A DNA stretch of 64,000 nt. Source: Bimastos eiseni. Its lineage: Eukaryota > Annelida > Clitellata > Crassiclitellata > Lumbricidae. Position numbers and translations under genes: made by a program. The stretch is taken from positions 30,361,128 through 30,425,127 of the forward strand of contig OY365807.1 in assembly GCA_959347315.1 (NCBI GenBank). Direction: 5' to 3'. Below, one piece after another: positions 59,553-64,000 of the stretch; within the stretch, counting starts at the first letter, position 1; every line of letters begins with the position of its first letter. The notes under the pieces are model-generated. The model searched no databases and was not told where the DNA came from. It saw nothing but the letters and a program-made list of their open reading frames with translations.

Positions 59553-59801
59553 ATGAACGTCCTGGTTAAAAAGTTACTTCATAGTGACGCCTTTCAAAAC
59601 AAAGTTAACGTCTTGAAGAAATTTGATCAGATAGTCACTGATGCTGCTATTGACCAGTGGCGCACACGTCTTGTGTTGAGGCTGAAGGCAGACACTTTGA
59701 ACACACCTTATAGTCTAATATTAATCAAATACAAGAATAAATTTGAACTAAATTATCAACAACATTTAAAACAAGTGGAAAATTTTGTGGATGGATTTTA
59801 A
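59553..59801 (+). pseudogene. Tc1/mariner transposase C-terminal remnant
   Basis: An 82-codon frame within the left half of the element. The central part, FDQIVTDAAIDQWRTRLVLR, resembles the C-terminal region of mariner-like transposases, where an A-x-DQWR-x-RL motif is followed by the last few residues. The DDE/D catalytic domain is absent, so it cannot act. The alignment is from memory of the family pattern and would need a profile search. Confidence 0.45.
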
Positions 59802-59879
59802 AACTCGAATATTGATGCAATTGATGTCATTATGCCGTTATAACTGGATGAAAGAAGCTATCATATTGAATACTCTATC

Positions 59880-60562
59880 CTTCTCTGCACATATCTCTAA
59901 TCTCTCTCAGTCCAGCTTCTATCACTTGCGGTGACTACGCGCCATCCGACGATCTGTGTCTTCGACAATTTTTTCGACCATGGTTCACGCCTTCATCTGC
60001 TCCCGCATTGACTATTGTAACTCATTACTCATCGGCCTACCAAAACTCCGCCTCACTCCGCTCCAGTCTGTACTCAATGCAGCTGCTCGTTTGATCGCCC
60101 ATCCTCCACGTTTCTCATATATTTCTACTTTCATGACTCAACATCTTCATTGGCTTCCCTTGACTGATAGGATTCATTTCAAAGTTCTCTTTCTTACATT
60201 CAAAGCGTTGTAAAGTCAAGCTCCACTCTATCTATGTGAACTTATCAGGGAACCTATCTCAGCTACCACCGGACGTCTTCTCCGTTTCTTAGGCCGTCAC
60301 GATCTTCTAGTACCGCAGTCTAGAACTGCCACAGCTCAATCATCGTGCCTATGCCTCTGTTGGCCCTTCGCTATGGAACAGCCTTCCTTCCTGCTGTGAC
60401 TCGTGCAGCAATCTTATCCAGTAGCACAACTGTTTGCTCGTTCTCTTAAGACTTTTCTTTTCTCTAGGGGTTTTTCGCACTGGAAGCGCCTCTGATTAGG
60501 TTGTACTGTGAGAGGCGCTTTATAAATCCGTAAATAGAACAGAATAGAATAGAATAGAATGC
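59880..60562 (+). mobile_element. CR1/L2-like LINE nested in the Tc1/mariner-like element
   Basis: 5'-truncated copy beginning around HISNLSQSSFYHLR (59888). The main frame (59956-60213) reads SRIDYCNSLLIGLP, LQSVLNAAARLIA and LHWLPLTDRIHFK, all standard C-terminal reverse-transcriptase blocks. Stops occur at 59930 and 60211 and later blocks are frameshifted. The 3' end carries the hairpin AGCGCCTCT (60485-60493)/AGAGGCGCT (60511-60519), then TTATAAATCC and a GAATA repeat tail. It lies wholly between the inverted ends of the host element. Confidence 0.88.
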
Positions 60563-60917
60563 AGTAGTGTAGATAATATGTCAGGATTAAAACGGTTTTG
60601 GAATTTTTTCAATCGACGCTTATTTACTATTTATTTTCATATTATCAATAGGGGTCCTTTTATTTCCGGACACAGTGTGTATGTATATATACAATGCATT
60701 TCTTAGATGCTCTCTAAGGCGGTCCATAAATGCTCAAATATTCCCATATGCCAAAATATTATATTAACTTCTATCTTCGTTTCAGTCTGTGTATGAATGC
60801 CTTAATTTCATTGCCTCTTAGTGGAGTTTGCCTACCCGCTCTTTCAATGGGATTATCACTACAAAATACATGTACATGTAGTCCCCGTCAATCTGATTAA
60901 CGTCTATATTCAGGAAC

Positions 60918-61757
60918 TCAACGAGCCTCAGTTGTCCTTGATGTGAAAGGGTTTCTACTCACGCGACGTATTTTCTTCAACGAGATCTCTACGTTTTCCT
61001 CGAAGCACTGCTGTCCAAAGCAGCTTCCGGTCGGATCACATGACTCTCGACGATGTACTTCCGGTAGAAATGGTCTGCGTTGTTTCGTCACTTCTCGTCG
61101 CGTTGCCCCCTTCTGCAGGTGGTTGGTACCAAGGGACGCTTCAGTCTTTCGACAGATCATAGACACTTGGAATGCATCGTCGAGTACTGGATGATGGCGA
61201 TGGGGCAGAGCAGGTGGAAGAGTATGCAGATATGGGTGTTGCTGTGGATTTGGATGAGACGGAATAGGATGCAGAGAAGAGGGAGAGATAGGGGAAGGGA
61301 GAGGAGGAATTGGATGAAACTCTTCAAAATATCTCTTTACGGTTCCACATCGTTGGTTGTCTGTATCATTCTTGAGCCCACATTTGTCCGGAGCATATCG
61401 ACCACTTTCCTCCCAACCGTCATAGCATTCGTCACTCTGGTTCGGCACCTGATTTGTCTGGTAAGAATATCCACTGGGCCAAGAGCGACGATCGGCGGAG
61501 GGTGTCAATGCTGTCGTATAGTCCTCTTCCACTGTATAATCTGTGAAAACACTTTGACGCGAAGTAAACGGCAGTACCATTTGTCGAGACCGTATTTCGG
61601 CAAACTTCAAAGGGTGATGCGTTCTTTGAAGGGGAGCGACGAACGAACGCTTGATACGATCGAAGCTAACAGGATAGTCACCTAGGATGCCGCAGCCTTC
61701 GATGATGCTGGACGAATATCCATTCAGCGGCTGCATCTTCAAACGATAAAACAGCAT
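60918..61757 (-). CDS. possible single-exon gene, 279 codons, family unknown
   Basis: The longest open frame in the window that is not made of repeats. Start ATG at 61757 has a weak context; the second Met (residue 8) has A at -3 and may be the real start. Residues 1-145 are of ordinary, mixed composition with several Tyr, Trp and Cys. Residues 148-190 are Pro/His-rich. Residues 203-279 are basic with four Cys. No signal peptide or membrane segment is evident. No polyadenylation signal AATAAA was seen within about 90 bases after the stop. I do not recognise the family. The opposite strand is also open for 201 codons (61080-61685), so the frame may be partly compositional. It could also be one exon of a larger gene or a chance frame. 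Confidence 0.4.
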   Translation of the reverse strand: MLFYRLKMQPLNGYSSSIIEGCGILGDYPVSFDRIKRSFVAPLQRTHHPLKFAEIRSRQMVLPFTSRQSVFTDYTVEEDYTTALTPSADRRSWPSGYSYQTNQVPNQSDECYDGWEESGRYAPDKCGLKNDTDNQRCGTVKRYFEEFHPIPPLPSPISPSSLHPIPSHPNPQQHPYLHTLPPALPHRHHPVLDDAFQVSMICRKTEASLGTNHLQKGATRREVTKQRRPFLPEVHRRESCDPTGSCFGQQCFEENVEISLKKIRRVSRNPFTSRTTEAR

Positions 61758-62174
61758 TTAAACGAGTGACGTTGAACTTTCGCCTATCTGTTTACTTACT
61801 GGCAAACAATGGACATCAAAAGTCATCGCACAGTTCATTGCTTCCAGCTTTGATAAAGTCAGGTGAATAGATTGACAGACAGAGCAAGATGGAAATACAA
61901 AACAAAGATACCTTACACCACGCTTACACAATCGTTTATAAATGTCTACGCAGTGCTTTTCTCAAAGAAAAAAATTTGCCTGAACGCATCTGTAGGTTAA
62001 TGCGAAAAAAAATGACGTGCAGTCACCCAAAAAATTTTTTATAGGACACAATCTAAAATCTTAATTATATAAATGAATGTAAAAAATGGAAATTTTAAGT
62101 TTCATATCAGATTCCAGAGTTTTTGCACAAGCAATATTTTCATTTTTCAATAATTGAACAAAAGGTGCCGGTGT
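61758..62174. other. no gene or named repeat recognised
   Basis: Lies upstream of the minus-strand frame, so a promoter would be expected here if that frame is a gene. No TATA box or other clear element can be assigned. Confidence 0.45.
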
Positions 62175-63191
62175 AGGAGGCTAAATGAACTCCCCTAATA
62201 AATTAACTCCGGGAGTGTATTGTACCTAGGATATATTGACTCAGGGGTTAATTGTTCCTAGGATAAACACACTCCCCCTGCGAATAAACACTCCCGGGGA
62301 GTAAATTCAACCTAGGACAAACTGACTCCCGGTGAGTTAATACTTCCTAGGATAAATTGACTCCCATCTCTAATGCAATAGGGGAGTTAATTTTACCTAG
62401 GACAAATTGACTCCCGGGGAGTTAATTCTACCTAGGATAAATTGATCCACATATGTAACGCAATAGGGGAGTTAATTCTACCTAGGACAAACTGACTCCC
62501 GGGGAGTTAATTCTTCCTAGGAAAAATTGATTCTCTAATCTAATGCAATGGGGAAGTTAATTCTACCTAGGACAAACTGACTGCCGGGGAGTTAATTCTT
62601 CCTAGGATAAACTGACTCCCGGGGAGTTAATTCTAACAAGGATAAATTGATCCTCTTATGTAATACAATGGGAGAGTTAATTCTACCTAGGATAAACTTA
62701 ATCTCGGGGTGTAAATTCCTCCTAGGAAAAATTGATTCCCAAATTTAATGCAATAGGGGAGTTAATTCTACCTAGGACAAACTGACTCCTGGGGAGTTAA
62801 TTCTTCATTAGGATAAATTGATCCTCCTTTGTAATACAATAGGGAAGTTATTTCTACCTAGGACAAACTTACTCCCGGGGAATTAATTCCTCCTAGAAAA
62901 ATTGATTCCCTAATTTAATGCAATAGGGGAGTTAATTCTTCCTAGGACAAATTGATCCAGAGGAGTTAATTCTTCCTAGGACAAATTGACTCCCACACCA
63001 AATGCAATAGGTGAGGTAATTCGACCTAGGTCAAACTGACTCCCGGAGAGTTAATTCTTCCAAGGATAAATTGTCTCCCTAATCTAATGCAATAGGGGAG
63101 TTAATTCTACCTAGGACAAACTGACTCCCGGGGATTCCTACTAGGAAAAATTGACTCCCACACCGAATGCAGTAGGGGAGTTAATTCTTCC
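62175..63191. repeat. ~85-bp satellite of CCTAGG-centred palindromes
   Basis: The marker AATGCAATA or variant ends at 62380, 62465, 62550, 62670, 62755, 62841, 62925, 63009, 63094 and 63174, mostly 84-86 bp apart; the 120-bp interval holds one extra half-unit. Each unit has two half-units of about 34 bp of the form GGGAGTTAATT, CCTAGG, AATTGACTCCC, which is nearly self-complementary. The two half-units join at CTCCCGGGGAGT, another palindrome, and the pair is separated from the next by a ~16-bp non-palindromic spacer with AATGCAATA. The first part (62175-62340) is less regular. No coding frame. Confidence 0.93.
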
Positions 63192-63203
63192 TGTACGAAT
63201 CGA

Positions 63204-64000
63204 CACCAGCAACAACAACAACAATAATAATAATAATAAAAATATTAATAATAATAATAATAACAATAATAATAATATGAACAATAATAGCAACAACAAT
63301 AACAATAAAAATAGCAATAACGATCACAGTGACAATGGCAAGGGCAATGACAATAATAATAGCAATAGCAGCAACAGAAGCGAAAGCAGTGGCAACAACA
63401 ATAACAGCAATAAAAATAACAATATCAATTGCAATAACAATTGCAAAAACAATAACAGTAACAGCAAAAACAGCAATAACAGCAATCACAAAAACAATAA
63501 AACATAACGATAACAATGACAATAACAATGACAATAATACTAGCAATAACAACAAAAACAATAACAATAGCAATAACTCTAACAATAACAATAGCAATAA
63601 CTCTAACAATAACAATAGCAATAACTCTAACAATAACAATAATAACAATAGCAAAACCAGCGATAACAGTAATAACAGCAATAACAATAACACTAGCAAT
63701 GGCAATAATAATAACTGCAATAACAATAACAGCAATGACAATAACAGCAATAACATTAACATGAAAAAAAAATAACAAACAACAATAGCAATGGCAAAAA
63801 CAACAACAGCAACAACAATAGCAATAAGAACAAAAGCAACAACAATATCAATAACAACAACAATAGCAATAACAGTAATGACAGAAACAACAATGACAAT
63901 AGCTATGGCAACAACAATAATAGCAATAACAATAACATCAATAACAATAACAGCAATAACAACAATAACAATAGCAACAGCAATAGCAATAACGATAACA
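63204..64000. repeat. AAC/AAT/AGC triplet tract, runs off the window
   Basis: About 800 bp of AAC, AAT and AGC triplets in mixed order, beginning 13 bp after the satellite and continuing to the window end. All six frames are largely open (poly-Asn on the plus strand, Leu/Val/Ile-rich on the minus), which explains the many frames here. Confidence 0.95.

Larger units (their letters stand above)
59429..60679. mobile_element. Tc1/mariner-like element with ~100-bp inverted ends
   Basis: Left end from 59429 (CACTGTGTCCGGAAATAAA) to about 59532 and right end from about 60574 to 60679 are inverted copies, sharing GAAAATAAATAGTAAAT and GTTTTAATCCTGACATATT. TA lies outside each end (59427-59428; 60680-60681). 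The right end has two extra bases before TA. The interior contains a transposase-like remnant and a later LINE insertion, so the original element was about 0.6 kb. TA target, CACTGTG-type termini and the remnant fit the Tc1/mariner group. Confidence 0.8.

Noticed and set aside
63151..63778. Asn-rich and Leu/Val-rich open frames
   Set aside because: Produced by AAC/AAT/AGC triplets, open in all frames.

Overview
This window looks like a gene-poor, repeat-dominated stretch of a marine invertebrate nuclear genome, most likely an echinoderm or another invertebrate deuterostome. The evidence is indirect. The DNA is AT-rich and full of simple repeats. It carries 5'-truncated CR1/L2-like and RTE-like LINE remnants and tRNA-derived SINEs. 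It also holds hAT, piggyBac-like and Tc1/mariner-like non-autonomous DNA elements, and several elements whose inverted arms are made of short tandem units, the architecture known from sea-urchin TU (foldback) transposons. There are no operons, no rRNA or free tRNA genes, no CRISPR array and no recognisable cellular gene. The only non-repetitive open frame worth listing as a possible gene is a 279-codon frame on the minus strand at 60918-61757, with no recognised family.

Layout. 1-17.8 kb: mostly unannotatable DNA with a short hAT-type MITE (880-1171), a perfect-arm piggyBac-like MITE (4550-4620; degenerate relatives at 8.8 and 26.7 kb), LINE 3' fragments (7.2, 8.5, 15.8-16.6 kb), a 20-bp tandem array (10.2 kb) and a CTCTCTGT array (13.9 kb). 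17.8-29 kb: a LINE end caught between TACA microsatellites, a three-level nest (host repeat, then a foldback-type element, then a hAT MITE) at 18.8-19.7 kb, an RTE remnant, a TA-flanked element with GAGACCGAGACACT arms (22.8-23.7 kb), another foldback-like element (25.5-26.5 kb) and long ACAT microsatellites. 29.8-34.5 kb: four copies of a tRNA-derived SINE. 35.6-38.4 kb: a 2.75-kb minisatellite with a 38-bp unit. 41.9-43.5 kb: a LINE reverse-transcriptase remnant split by a 1.07-kb DNA element with a TTA target duplication. 46.8-47.2 kb: a 48-bp tandem array. 48.9-49.1 kb: a small foldback element. 51.3-52.4 kb: a hAT MITE with a perfect 8-bp target duplication, then a LINE remnant. 52.9-58.4 kb: a 5.49-kb decamer minisatellite, 549 units without a single indel. 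59.4-60.7 kb: a Tc1/mariner-like element with a transposase remnant and a LINE inserted in it. 62.2-63.2 kb: an ~85-bp satellite built from palindromes centred on CCTAGG, followed to the window end by an AAC/AAT-type tract.

No set of cellular genes works together here. The coherent biology is that of repeats: LINEs and one SINE subfamily end in a similar GCGCT(A/T)TATAAAT tail, and in two LINE-type tails this is part of a perfect hairpin. Insertions are nested, which gives a relative order of events. Unrelated tandem sequences have expanded both as free arrays and as arms of inverted-repeat elements. Very long open frames in the decamer array follow from its unit length and are not treated as genes.
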